A stretch of DNA of 64,000 nt from Branchiostoma floridae. Its lineage: Eukaryota > Chordata > Leptocardii > Amphioxiformes > Branchiostomatidae. Below the pieces are notes generated by a model that saw only the letters and a list, made by a program, of their open reading frames with translations, made no database searches and was not told where the DNA came from. Location: positions 1,358,810-1,422,809 of the forward strand of contig NC_049984.1 of the NCBI RefSeq assembly GCF_000003815.2, in the 5' to 3' direction. Both the position numbers and the translations under genes were made by a program. This document shows positions 29,020 through 41,900 of this stretch, piece after piece (within the stretch, counting starts at the first letter, position 1; every line of letters begins with the position of its first letter).

Positions 29020-30820
29020 ATTTGTACTGTTTATAAATTGGCAACAATACACAAACGCAGTAACAAATTTGGGTAGCTTGTCGTCGATATTGTGTAGTTT
29101 TTGTTTGATTTACCCACGTTTAGAGTGTCGGGTTAAGCGATACTAGGCGTGCAGAATGCCGCGGTGGGAGAGGAGCAGGCGCACGCATGGAATATTGTTG
29201 CGCTTTGCAGTGACTGAGACAGTACTGTTGTTTATTATCTGTGAAAAGTGTACAGTAGTTCTTTTCCATAGTATATAATAGTACAGATCTTCAGGGGCAA
29301 ATCTACAAGTACTAACGTTACACTATGTTGTGAATTGTGCATTGATGTTGGTTTTACAAGAATATATGTAATCAGGTGTGGCTTTTTTTCCTAATCAACA
29401 AACAAAAAGGATCTTCCTTTTACTCTGGGTGGCAGAACATGAAATTACACAAAGGAAATACTAATTATTGTATTCTACTGGAGGAAGATGAAACACCAAC
29501 TGTTGTGCAGACCGGTGAGGTTGTGCCTTGATAGAAGGTGTCAATTTGACAGTGCTAAATTCAGTATTGGTCGGGTGCTCGAACTCGACTAATTCCACGA
29601 AGTCTGGCCTGTCAGAGAACACAATAGTCAACTGGCTACAAAGGTGGCACCAACAGACACAAAGGAGAGGATAGCAAAGTCAAGTGCAAGAAGTGTTCCC
29701 ACATACATAATGAAACTGTGACAGAAACACCAGCTTGATGTATGAGCCCATAACACTGAGGAAGCCACACGGCGAAACATGTTTGTTGTGTGTCGGTTCG
29801 AATAAAGTTCCTAAACGGGGAACATGCGGCTCCAGCGTCTTTTCTGAAGATGTGGCGTAAGTGTGAACGGTTGGCTGAGGTCTCCTTCTCCACATATATC
29901 TACCAGCTTGATGTATGATTAGGTTATTTGAGACACCACACCATGGTATATGCTGTGTAATTTAATAATGTACTGTACTGTACTAAAAACAGTTTATCAG
30001 AACAATTAAATAGTCATAAACTGATTAGTTTATGTGGAAAATAAATGGGACTTTAAGGTTATAACAGACGTATAATTACTGCAATTGCTGCATCCTTTTT
30101 TAGACAAAAAGCATCCAAAACATTGAGATATATAAAACAGACGTCGTGCAAACATACAGTGGCTAATTAGCTTTGTTCATCAATATTATGTATTAGCTGA
30201 TTACCTCTAAGTATAAAGATAGAATGTGATCCTTTTGTCTAAATACAATGTGCATTAACTTTATATGTATTTGTACTGATAATGTCATTGCAGGGCTGCC
30301 ATATTGCATCATATCCAATTGGATTTTGTTTTAATGCGCTTCGCTAAAAACGGCTAATAAGCATATCTTGATAAAGAGTTAAAAGTGTAGTACAGTTTGT
30401 TTGGAGAGGTCTGCTTGTATGAAGATAGGTTATGCTTGTGACAACCTTGAATAAGTGCAGTAACTAAGCTGCCCTTGCCTTGTTTAAATAAGCAGGTAAG
30501 CCACGCTATTGTCTGCTGTGGATACGTAATACCAACGTTTAGGCTCGCATAACGTGTTGTATCTGTAGAAAAAAATACAACACAATTTCCGTTTGTGAAA
30601 TAAAAACTTTTTTTCTTGAAGTAACACGGTGCCTTCTTTATTAATGTGTGAAACACTAGCATGTTGTGTGCGTGTTGTGTTCACGAAATAAAAGTTTGAT
30701 TACCATACAGTACTACGTACTAATAGTATAGTAGCATCGTAGTTCCGGGTCATTCTCTCATGTTATTCATTTTTTTCAAATTCAATTTTGGAAGAGTCTA
30801 TGTTTGCATAAAGATGGGGA
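29020..30820. other. no gene seen
   Basis: A+T-rich non-coding sequence with short unrelated frames only. No exon with family similarity, tRNA or element terminus was recognised. Confidence 0.5.
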
Positions 30821-30824
30821 GCGG

Positions 30825-30871
30825 AGTGAAAATAGCTGAATTTGCTCCTAAGCAAATACCGGCCTTTCTAG
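30825..30871 (+). repeat. tail-only copy of family A
   Basis: GAGTGAAAATAGCTGAATTTG then CTCCTAAGCAAATACCGGCC and TTTCTAGT match the tails ending at 2602, 3690 and 4783. Confidence 0.6.
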
Positions 30872-31149
30872 TTGTAAATATTGTTGTTGATAAGTGATGT
30901 TATATATTCCATTATAGATGATATGTATGTCATCCTACACCTTGTATATACTGTATAAATGTACTTTTGTATTTCACCTCTATCCTTTACGAACTTAGAA
31001 AATTGTTATTGATAAGTATCCTGTTCAAGTCCACATGTATTGTCTCTGTTTTGTCAGCAGGGTTAGCCCTTTGTAATAGCCATAGGCTAGTTGGGCAGCC
31101 CTGGCTGTGTATCCTGAACAGCCAAACCAATAAATAAAAAATAAAGTGT

Positions 31150-31256
31150 AAAAACAGTCGTTCATTTTCTATTCAATTCGTTGAGCGATATGTGAAAATT
31201 TAGGTCGCAGAGAGCGCCGTCGGTGAGAGCGCCGTCCTAGTGGAAAGAGGGTATTA
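31150..31256 (+). mobile_element. partial copy of MITE family B
   Basis: AATTCGTTGAGCGATATGTG, TTTAGGTCGCAG, AGAGCGCCGTC and TAGTGGAAAGAGGG match the family B copy at 56467-56728. Confidence 0.6.
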
Positions 31257-32243
31257 TAGCGTCCACAAGTATGTTGCACGTAATGCCCTCTAGCGGTTTG
31301 CTCAACAAATGCAGCTGACGAAAGATTTTCCAATATGGGAAGAAGGCTAATCTACAACGCCTTCCTACAAATGAGAGGTCGCTAACCCGCCTTAGTGTAA
31401 AATACAATTCTGGTGGTCATCTCCCTCACGTTAGGTCCGCCACGTGCATTTCTCATCACAATCTTCTGTGAACTTCCTTTCCATTCAAGGCATCATTTTG
31501 ATAAAGACCATCCTATTTCACGGAGGGTCGTTTCCAGTAGACCTCACCTTTATACCACGTAAAAACAATTCAATATGGTATTCACCGTTAACGGGCTTGA
31601 ATGACACCCGCATGGAACAATCTTATGGTGTAAGATTGTAGCGTTGATACCATCCGACCTATTTACTAATATTATTGTGGCTAGCAACAAATAGAAATCT
31701 CGTAATCTCGTACTCGTAAAATACGGCTTTACGAGATCCACGGATGATTCCAGCCTTTAGGATTTTATTTGCACCCATTTTACTGAGAGATTGATTTTTA
31801 TATATATCTGCACTGATATACGCGGATGGCAAGCCTATACTAACACTAACCTTTACGGCCCCAACATTTTATTGCCGCTATTCTATGGCTATCTCATTCC
31901 TAATCGGCCACTCTGCCCGACACACAGCTATGATGGAGGTTCTGTGACGCTGTCTATATCCATTTCTATGTAAAAAACTCTACCGACATGCCTCCAGGCT
32001 TCGCAAGGAAACACCACTGGGAAATAAAGTGTAGGCTGCGAAATTAGTCCGATTAAAAGACCCAATTTTGTTTATCGCTCGACTCGTGGGCAAAACGCGT
32101 CCATCAAACCGATAACTGGTTTTTTTGTGTAACGACGAATGAAGATCCATCACGTCAATGGCGCGGAAAGGAGCAGTAGTATCCCCGAAAGATAAGAGAC
32201 TTTATTATTACGTACATACGACTTTATTTGGATCCACAATGGT

Positions 32244-32540
32244 GAGATCGAGTGGCGCAGCGGCAGCGTGTTTGGCTCAGGACCTAGCGGTCTTGAGTTC
32301 GAATCCTAAGGCCGTCCCTCAGATAGGAATAGGACGTTAAGTGGAGGCCCCGTGTTTTGGGAGAGCCACACTCCACGCACGCTAAAAACCGACCACACGT
32401 GCGATGTTTCGGTGTGCGATGGCGCAAATCCTTCCGACTAGAATTGGTGATTCTCTACAAATCACCCGGACTCCAGGAAGAATACTGACATATCAGTCAC
32501 TAATGGAGATCTGTATGAAACCAAACCAAACCAATTAGGT
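32244..32540 (+). mobile_element. tRNA-derived SINE (type 2)
   Basis: A tRNA-like head with an A-box region (GTGGCGCAGCGGCAGCG, from 32252) and B box (AGTTCGAATCC, 32296-32306), then a central domain (GATAGGAATAGGACGTTAAG, GGGAGAGCCACAC) and GGTGATTC...AAATCACCCGG, ending in short CCAAA repeats. Head and tail differ from the SINE at 38266-38761, but the central domain is shared. Confidence 0.75.
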
Positions 32541-34550
32541 CGGCTTTGTGATAGCGTGATGTGTTCTCATCGTGGCGGGTTGTAATAAGTAGGTTATTTC
32601 AAGCGACACCGACACAAAAATGTTGCAAGTTTCTTACTATCAAGTCTTAGCACAGTCTTGCAGACTACACGCAATATTACATCGTCAAGATTTTCAAGGA
32701 CCTCCTTGCTCCTAAAGGAAAGATGAAATCTTAGGTAATAAGTTGTTACAGCTGGAAGCCTTTTAATAAAAGCACTTATCAGTTACTCTATAAGGACTGA
32801 AAAAACTGATAAATGTAGGATGTTGATAAAGCCATCCAGACATATCTTTGCGTGGGTTTACTGGGTCACGAGGGCAAGGAAAATGGCAGGCGGTTTATAC
32901 GTAAGAACAATTTATGCAAAAAAAATGAGTTACTCAAGCAACTGGATACAATTTTAGAACCTTTAGACGTTCAGATAGTTCCACTATTGTTCCACTATAT
33001 TTCGACACCATCGGGTTTTAAACGCTGTCTAAGTCTAAGTCTAATTAATAATAAGATGGACTTTCGGATAAAATCTGTCTTTTGGGCGGGAACTGTATCA
33101 CTAATCAACAGTATTTGATGCTATTCTAGAGCCAATATCAAAAGTTAAATGCCTCTTGTCTTTAGTAAACAGCTCAATGTCCCTTGTCATCAGTGTTGAA
33201 AACATATTCTGACTGGTAACTTAAAGGTTCGTCGTTACAGAAGAACATTATATGGTTTTCTACAGGACGATTTGCCTCTCCGTGAAAAATTCCAAAACGT
33301 AATCGTTCTATTAAACAACAAGCCACAAGCTCCCTGATAACGGGAGTTTTGTAGTCAGTTGTGTGTTTGTAAGTGTGCTTATTGTATGGCCGTATGTATA
33401 TGCTATATGGAGAGCTCGACATGAGCCCCACTGGGAGAACTGTGCAATAGAATAATTTTAAGACGATACTGAACTAAATGATTTTAAAACGATACTGAAC
33501 TAAACTGTGTGATATCATTGTTGTAAAGTAATATGTAAATTTGTCCATGTCTCCCTGCATGTTTGATCTGCTAAGACCAACATGACCTGGAATCAATGTC
33601 ACTTTCTTTTATTTCCTGAATAAAGAATGATTTTATATGAAGGTTGGCTATCTGGTCTGGCTCTGCTCCAAAGTTGTAGACTTGCAGGGGTCATGACGCA
33701 TGGCTGTACCCACCAATATCTGGGCGACATGTTTCATTTTGGTCGTACATTGTAAGTGATGTGTGTAGGCTTGTTTATGTAGGCACATTATTTAGAATCA
33801 AGATGAATGTGTGTATTCATCTTTGATTCAGCGCACAGTCTATGTTTCGGGGTGTCGGGCGGTGTCTGTCTGTGGTTGTTTAAACACGCTGTCGATTGCA
33901 GTCAGTTGGAAAATGACGCCAAGCAAAGGTCAAATTTGCCAGACTTACAGGAAACACGGTTCAAAAGTCGGTAGAACTGCTGATTAATCAGACTTGACAG
34001 ACAGCCATGGAAAAGGCTGCCAATTAACAGGGAGGCATTTTGGCTCGTCTATTTGTCTGTAATTTCGCGGTTGTATATGTATTTTACATATGGTAGTGTA
34101 GTAGAGGTTGAGTTTTGTTTAGGCATTACGAAGTTTAGCTTTTGGCTTTTTGTAAGGAAATAGTGAATTAGCGGGAAAACGGAGACGTAAAATAGCTCTT
34201 GTGATCAGACGGCTATAATGAAGAGTAGAATCTTGTCATCATGATTTCTTAAACCATTGATGAGACAAAATGAAATAAAAATAAAATAAAATCTCGTGAT
34301 ATTTCACGGAGGTATGGGTTCTCGCAACTCTTGTTTGAGGTAATTCCCCAAAGGCGATGTGGTACCAAGCTTCAGACGAAACTCATCATCAGCTGTGATA
34401 TCACTGATTCTGATTATACCTGTCAATGCTTATTATATTGTGGTATTTCATGCAGGAAAGTTTTCAAACTCGGAAATGTCACTGGTACCAATCACATGCG
34501 TCACTGCAGACTCCTGTACTTAACGTCAAATCTTTCAGCGGATTGGAAAT
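32540..34550. other. no gene seen; one repeat motif
   Basis: Non-coding. At 32933-32985 GAGTTACTCAAGCAACTGGA and the following bases match the arms of the foldback element at 53101-53494. Nothing else recognised. Confidence 0.5.
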
Positions 34551-34551
34551 G

Positions 34552-35028
34552 TCATTGGGTCCATATTACATCACATGCTTGTAACTCGCGTACGGCGTTA
34601 TATAAACTAAAGATGTCAAAGATTTTAATCATACTTGCCAAACTTTTTGTACTTTCCGTGTTGAAGTTTACAAACAGCTTAATGTCACCACTTCCAACGA
34701 CGTCTATACTAAACGCTTTTATATCAGGAAGTCCATTTGGAGTGAACCTACTGAACTGAATATATTTTTTGACACCAGACGCAAAATACAACACAATTGT
34801 AAATACAATGATGGAAAAAACGGTGTATAGTGGTTTACTTCCTGGATAAATCTCACAAGCTATCCGAAGGAACTCATCAACGGAGGCAGATAGTAGAAGT
34901 GTTCTTGTACATGACCTATACGTGAAGTTATACTTGGAGAACAGACGACATTTGTAAAAATTGAATACGATTTCCCAGCCCGTGATATGTACAAGTAGTA
35001 ACAATTCTTGGTCCACAAAAACTAGCAC
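34552..35028 (-). CDS. unrecognised membrane-protein-like reading frame (fragment)
   Basis: A frame of about 158 codons, open from a stop just before 35028 to TGA at 34552. It has no usable ATG: the only Met is near the C-terminus. It encodes a hydrophobic segment (PLYTVFSIIVFTIVLYFASG) between polar parts, and the composition looks protein-like. It may be an internal or last exon, a pseudogene, or chance. A faint likeness to the first membrane helix of DEG/ENaC channels was considered but is too weak to call. Confidence 0.2.
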   Translation of the reverse strand: MLVFVDQELLLLVHITGWEIVFNFYKCRLFSKYNFTYRSCTRTLLLSASVDEFLRIACEIYPGSKPLYTVFSIIVFTIVLYFASGVKKYIQFSRFTPNGLPDIKAFSIDVVGSGDIKLFVNFNTESTKSLASMIKIFDIFSLYNAVRELQACDVIWTQ

Positions 35029-35400
35029 ACATGTTCAACATATAGACAAGTCACGGAGGCATCCGGTGGTCCATTTACTTGTGCGGCACTTCTAAGGAAT
35101 ATCTCAAAGGCCTCGGATCGGTCACTAAGGACACAATATACGCGAGAATACTATTAAGGGCTTTTCCATTGTACTCATGGAGAAAACAGGGAACTGTTAT
35201 GAATAATCATTGTGTCATGTGAATCTTCCTTATTCCTGCATTACAACCTTTGTCGATCTGAGACTACTTACAACACTCAGGTCAAATTATCTATACATAT
35301 AGTTCATGCCCTGCCTTATTCGCTTCTCGTTTTAGTTAGTAAGGCAACATTTCCAAACACATCCAAAATGTCGACTCGTGAGGGTGTGATTCTGCGAAAA

Positions 35401-35540
35401 TGCTGCCATTCGGCCATCTGACATGTCAGGCAGGCAATATCATGGGAGTCATTAAAATAGGTGGCCTGAAATATTGCAGACATGTCCCTTCCTGAACACG
35501 CATGGCGGTAAAACAAAATTGCTGTCGCCAACCTTCGCTT
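35401..35540. repeat. segment duplicated at 43880-44020
   Basis: CCATCTGACATGTCAGGCAG, then GGCCTGAAATATTGCAGACA and GTAAAACAAAATTGCTGTCG recur with about 85% identity by eye at 43890-44018. One copy lies just past the receptor's last exon, the other in the intron after its Cys-loop exon. Confidence 0.7.
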
Positions 35541-35761
35541 TCCCAGTGACAACGCTTTTGAATGGGATGGACCAAAGTCGCCCATATGTCCGTGTATATT
35601 TCATGGCTTGGTCCTCGGCTAATGTGATCTTATAAGACACTACAGAAGACGAGTCGGCGCGTTCACAATCCATTTCTCCGATTAAAGGATGGATGACGCA
35701 TCATGGTCCTGTGCCCTAGTTTTGATGACGTTGTGCACAACTAGTGGTGACGTTTCGCACT

Positions 35762-35986
35762 TCAGCGCACCACGAAGAAGTAGACCGACCAGTAGAGGAG
35801 GTTGAACAAGAGGAAGGAGAGAGGAAACAGCATTTTGCTGATTTCGTCTATTTTCTCGGCAATCTGTCTGCCGTCCATCTTTGTGACCTTCACTGGAGTC
35901 TCAAGGTGATTCTGATTCTGACAGTCTTCTTGCATCTTAAAGAAACTGCAGTTTTCTGTAGGCTCGCTGGGTTTCTCAACCTTGGC
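35762..35986 (-). CDS. receptor exon 8: TM3-TM4 loop end, TM4, stop
   Basis: Acceptor CCGCCCCTCAG. Encodes [20 protein letters not shown], then [20 protein letters not shown] and the end VVR-stop. IDxxSRxxFPxxFxxFNxxYW is the family's TM4 signature. Phase 0. The intracellular loop (about 50 residues) is short for the family. Confidence 0.95.
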   Translation of the reverse strand, partial: AKVEKPSEPTENCSFFKMQEDCQNQNHLETPVKVTKMDGRQIAEKIDEISKMLFPLSFLLFNLLYWSVYFFVVR

Positions 35987-38900
35987 CTGAGGGGCGGGAG
36001 AAAAAAATGTATGTCATATGTTGACGTGATTTTTTTTCACTGAACTACACTTTTCCGATGCATATCGAATAATTTGACGGGGCATGTATGTCAAAATCGC
36101 CATTAAACTGTGGTTCAATAATTACCGCATATGTAACCTAACGTGCAATTTGTCGGCAAAGCGAAGTAAGTTTTTGACAGAGGCGCACTTAAAGTAAAAG
36201 CTACAAGAAACCATTTTTGCTCGGAAGGTAAAGGTAAGGAATTCGAACCTTTGTAGACATACGCTGATAAACCTTGACATGCAGTTGAAGGAGGTGTACT
36301 CAGAAATAAAAACTCTTCAGAAGATAAGCAAGATGCCATTTCTACTAAGAAATAAAAGTTTATGAATCTTTTCGGACGTACCCTGATAGTCCTTGAGATG
36401 TAGTTGACGGAGGCGTACTCGATGAGCGCCAGGAAGACGAAGAGTTGACAGACGAGCAGCCAGACGTCCACGGCCCGCACATACGACACCTCCGGCATGG
36501 CCTCCGTGCGCCCGCTCTAGGGGATACAACAGGGTAGTGAGAAACACACAGGCACACGTACAGGAACGTTTGAACACGTTTTAGTGACTTAACATAATTT
36601 GCCTTGCAACATTAAAACGTGGTAATTTCAATTGCGACTTACCAAAAACCTATGAAACAATCAGCAATGTCACAGTTAAGAGCACAGTTGTTAAAACACT
36701 GAAATTAATATTTCTTCGATGCAAACATGCCCGTGTTGAGCCTTCCATTTCGTTTAAGATGTTATCTCCAATTATCTCCAAAAGGCTGTACTGTTTATGT
36801 CAAGAAAGCTACGAGGGTCCAGTAAACAGAATGTGAAGGAGAAGGATTCTATCGTGAAGAACCTGAAGAGCACCCGGTCATTTTTGCTCGTTATTCACAT
36901 TTTGAAAGTGTTTTCAACCTGTGTGATCATGGTGAGGACGGTGGTGACGCCCAGCGCTGTCCTGGCCGGAGCCGCGTCCTTGTTGAGCCAGAAGGAGATC
37001 CAGGACATGGCCACGATGCTGATGGACGGGATGTAGGTCTGCAGCAGGTGGTAGGACAGCCGCCGGGTCAGCGTGAACCGCAGCTCCCCGGTCGTGAACA
37101 CCTGGTCACCCTGCGTTACTGTAAAACACACACACACATGGGTTCCGCAGAGGTGGGTACTAGGTCCTCTATATCAATATAATCAAAATAGGATGACACT
37201 GATGCACGAGGTACACCAAAGGGAGTTAACTTAAATCGCAGCTATCATATCGTGAATATCTGGTCACCCTTCGTTGATGGATTCTCCCGTCGGCTGTCGA
37301 CAGATGAGTAGGCAGGCAGCCAGTCACTTGTCCAGGTGTCTCCTCATGTGGGAGTGCAGTCCTATTCTGGAGGCGCAGGGGCGGCCGCAGGTGCTGCAGA
37401 TGAAGGAGCTCGAGCTGACAGGCACAGAGCACTGTTTCCTCCTCTCCTTCTTCTCATGTATGGCAGCAGCTCTTTTCGATTCAAAGGCCATGATTCCTGA
37501 CTTACACTGTCTCTTCCAGTCTGTTCTATCATGAGCAGTTTCTTCCCAAGAGTTAGTGTTTATATTGCAACTCTTAAGGTTTGCTTTCAGTGTGTCCCGG
37601 TATCTTTTAAAGGGTCTACCCTGGTTGCGGTGCCCTTGCTTCAATTGACCATACAGTAGCATCTTAGGGATTCTGCTGTCTTCCATGCGGACAACATGTC
37701 CTGTCCATCTTAGCTGGCACTTGACAATCAAGCACTCAATGCTGGGGAGCCCACACTTCTTCAGGACCTGTAGGTTGGATACCCTGTCCTGCCACTTGAT
37801 GCCGCAGGTTTTCCGCAGGCATCGTTGGTGGAACTGCTCCATTAGCTTGACTTGCCGACGGTAAGTTGTCCAGGTCTCACAGCAGTAGAGGAGTGCACTC
37901 AGCACCACAGCTTTGTACACAGCAATCTTGGTGGAGAGGCGGATGCCGTGGTCTTGCCAAAGTCTCTTTGTCAGTCGGCCGAAGGCCACACTCGCCTTTC
38001 CGATACGCTGCATCACCTCTGCATCCAGAGAGCCACTGCTTGTTATGGTGCTACCAAGATAGCAGAATTTGTCCACAGTCTTAATCTCCGTGTTGTTAAT
38101 GACGATGGGAGGAGGTGGTGGCACATTAGCAGCCTGTGATGGTGAAGGCTGGAACATGGCTTCAGTCTTGCCAAGGCTGATGGTGAGTCCAAATCGTCCA
38201 CATGCATCTGCAAATCGGTCCATTATGTGTTGCAGGTCATCATGGGAATGTGCGCCAAGTGCGCATCATCATCATCATCATCATCGGTCGACGTGATCAA
38301 ATGTAAACATGTTCGCACATGTTCGCACACGACGGGGTGATACCGCCCCTTTCGGGGTGACATACCCTTTCGCTGGCTAATTACAAGACGGGGATGCGCC
38401 AGGTCTCCCGTCCGGGTGAATGATGTAAATCACCGTGTGGCTGATACGGTATGGAGGTTCGCCAGGCCTCCAACCGGGTGATTTGAAGTGAATCACCAAC
38501 TCCGGACAGAAGGGTTTGCTCCAACCACACCGCACCATCGCACGTGTGGGGGTTCTTTAACGTGCATGGGGTGTGACTCTCCCCATACACGGGACCTCCA
38601 TTTAACGTCCTATCCGAGGGACGACTCATTTTTCACTTGAGTAAAGTGAGGAAAGTCGTGTAAAGTGCCTTTCCCAAGGGCACAAGACCGGCAACACGGA
38701 GGCGGATTCGAACCGGCGACCTCTCGGTCACGGGCCGTATACACTACCACTGTGCTACGCGGCCAAGTGCGCAGTCATCTGCGAAAAGGAACTCACGCAG
38801 AACGGCCTCGAACACTTTGGTTTTGGCCTGTAGTCTTCGCAGGTTGAAAAGTTTCCCATCTGTGCGAAACTGGATGTACACCCCCCGGTCACAGCTGCTG

Positions 38901-41900
38901 AAGGCATCAAGCAACATTGCTGCAAACAGTATGGAGAACAAGGTAGGAGCAAGGACACAGCCCTGTTTCACTCCGTTGCACACTTGGAAAGGATCCGATG
39001 CATCACCATTCTCTTGGACTCTTGCTTGCATACCTTCATGGAAGGAGGCGATCAGCGCTGTAAGCTTGTCTGGACAGCCAAACTTTTTCAGGATCTTCCA
39101 CAAGCCTTTCCGGTTTACAGTGTCAAAAGCTTTGGTGAGGTCTACGAAGACCAGGTGGAGTTCCTGATTTTGCTCCCGGCATTTCTCCTGCAACTGGCGG
39201 ACAGCAAAAACCATGTCACTAGTCCCTCTGCCTGCACGAAATCCACACTGGGATTCAGGAACTATGGTGTCAGCAACATGTGTGATGAGTCGGTTGAGGA
39301 TGACCCTGCCCAGAACTTTCCCAGCGATACACAAGAGTGATATACCGCGATGGTTGTCACAGGATGTCTTGTCCCCCTTCCTCTTATATATGTGCACTAT
39401 GGTTGCATCCTTGAAGTCTTGTGGGACTTTTCCCGCTTCCCAGATGGATCTGAACAGAGACGTCAGTTTCTCCAGCAGTGCATCCCCGCCATTTCTGTAG
39501 ATGTCAGCAGGAATGCCATCCGCTCCTGGTGCCTTTCCAGGTGTAGTTTGCTTTAGGGCTTTAGAAACCTCGGTACTGTTTGGAGGATCTGCCATTGAGT
39601 GCTTTGTTGGTAGTTGTGGCAAGGATGCGATTGCCTCGCTGGCCATGGTTGATTCTCTGTTCAGGACACTGCTGAAGTGCTCTGCCCAACGTGCAAGGAT
39701 GTCGGCTTTCTGGGTAAGCAAGCTGGACTGATCCGAGGATCTAACTGGGACTGCGCCAGATGCCTTAGGTCCATAAACAGCTCGAAGGCCACCATGGAGT
39801 CTCTTCATGTCATGGATGTCAGCTGCTACTTGGAGCTCCTCAGCCTTCCTTTCCCACCAGGCGTTCTTCATCTTCCGCAGTCTTTGCTGAAGAAGTTGCC
39901 TTGCCTGCTGGTAGACCTGCTTCTTTGTACTGTTGGTGTTGTCATCTAGGTGGGCGGCGTGTGCCTTGTGCACCTTGTCGATGAGCATTTTGATGCCTTC
40001 CTCGTTCTCGTCGAACCAGTCTTGATGTTTCCTCTTTACAAAACCAAGGGTATCAGCTGCAGCACTATAGACGGCCTCTCGGAAGGTCCTCCATTCTTCT
40101 TCCACATTGCCTTGCTCCTGCTCAATGTTGGACAGAGAATTCTGAAGACTCTGCTGTAGGGCTTCCTTGTGGGTGTTAAGCCGAGCAATGTTCAACTTCT
40201 GTGGGGGCTTGTCTCTGGCTGTGTTCCTTTTCAGAGCTATGTTTATGCTCATCTTGCTCCTGATTAGGCGATGATCGGACCAGCAGTCGGCACCTCTCAT
40301 ACAGCGTGTGCTGTGAACATCACATCTGTCTCTTTGGCGCACGATCACGTAGTCCAACATGTGCCACTGCCTTGATCGAGGGTGCATCCATGTGTTCTTG
40401 CATTTGTCCGCTTGTTGGAATAATGTGTTGGTGATGGATAGCATGTGTTGGGCACATAGTGATAGTAGCATCATTCCGTTGGAGTTGCACTTTCCGGTGC
40501 CATGGCGTCCTAAGACGTTCGGCCAGGAGGAGACATCTCTTCCAACTCGTGCATTAAAATCTCCGAGAATGATTAGCTTATCCTTGCTGTTCACCTCCGA
40601 AAGAACTTGGTTGAGGTCCTCATAGAAGGCTTCCTTGACATCATCAGGGTTAGTCAGTGTAGGTGCATACGCACTGATGATAGTGGCAAAGCAGTCCTTT
40701 GTGAGCTTGAGACGCAGAGTCATCAGCCGGTCGTTGATCCCCCGAGGTAGGCTATCAAGCTTTCTTGCAAGCTCGGTGCGAATAGCAAATCCTACGCCAG
40801 AGGTCCTTGGGGCATCCTGAGGCTTCCCAATGCAGTAAAAGGTATAGCCTCCACCTATCTCCTCGAGCTGAGTTTCTCCGGCAAGTCTGGTTTCGCTCAG
40901 AGCTGCTATGTCAATCTGGTACTGACCTAATAATCTGGCAATGAGCGCAGTACGTCTCTCCGGTCTGTCTCCTCTGTCTAGAAGAGTTCGTACATTCCAT
41001 GCCCCAAACGTCAGGGGCCTCCTTGTCTTCTTTGTCCTATTTTCTCGACCGCTGAATTGGATGCCCATGCAGGCACGGGTCTCCTGCCAGGGGCTGTCGT
41101 GTGGTAGGCTTTCTTTAGGGATCCTTTTATCTCCCCTTCCCCTGCGTGGGGAGAGCAGTGCTGTCCCTAGATAAGGCTGCTCTGTCGCTGTGGGAGGATA
41201 CGGGTCCTGCCTCTACCACTGTCTACAGTGGACGACCATCACCCCACAGCCGCCTGTGTGCAGAGTCGTGGCTAAGAACTCCGAGCAGCATCCTCTGCCT
41301 GTTCCCGACACCATTTCTCCATCGCCACAGGACTTGAGTTATGTTAGGTGTTGGGTTGTGCCTGGCTTGTTTCTGGCGATCTGCTTGCCTGACCGGCACC
41401 TGACTTTTTAAGGTGAAGGAGGGGTGTGCAAGTCCTTCTCCACCCTCTCGTCTGCTGGCGCACGTAGTCCCACAGGTGCAGGGACTGCCACGTGTAGGAC
41501 GGCCCCAGTAGATGCAGGTTTGTTTTCGGAGTATCCGTCTCCTAGGAGGACCTCCAGCCAAGGATTTGAGGGGTTCCTCCTACCCCTGACCCCCTGATTT
41601 GTATTCCGCCATGGGGGGTGCAGATGGTAAGTGCAGGCGGTGCAGATGGTATGTGCAGGCGGGTGCTGTTAGCCAGCTGCAGCTCCCCTGGGAACCGTCC
41701 CACCATGGTTGAACCTGCCAGGAGCGGGGGGAACACCACAGGTAGACCTGCTGGTGCTCCGCCCGGCCCCCGATGGTATCGCAACCCAGGGTCATTGCAG
41801 CAGCCGTTGCCCGGGGAAAACCGACTAGGAGGTCAGCACTCCGACTTTTTCCCCTCACCCTTCGTTACTGCAAAACATACACACACACCCTTCGTTACTG

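Noticed and set aside
34331-34759. Plus-strand frame of 142 codons
   Set aside because: It overlaps the more protein-like minus-strand frame and shows no motif; probably its shadow.
38266-38290. Coding poly-His/Asp run
   Set aside because: The ATC repeat is the SINE tail, not coding sequence.
41069-41854. Extra ORF1 of the LINE upstream of the endonuclease
   Set aside because: Short frames of about 90-112 codons on the minus strand lack CCHC or coiled-coil features; treated as 5' leader.
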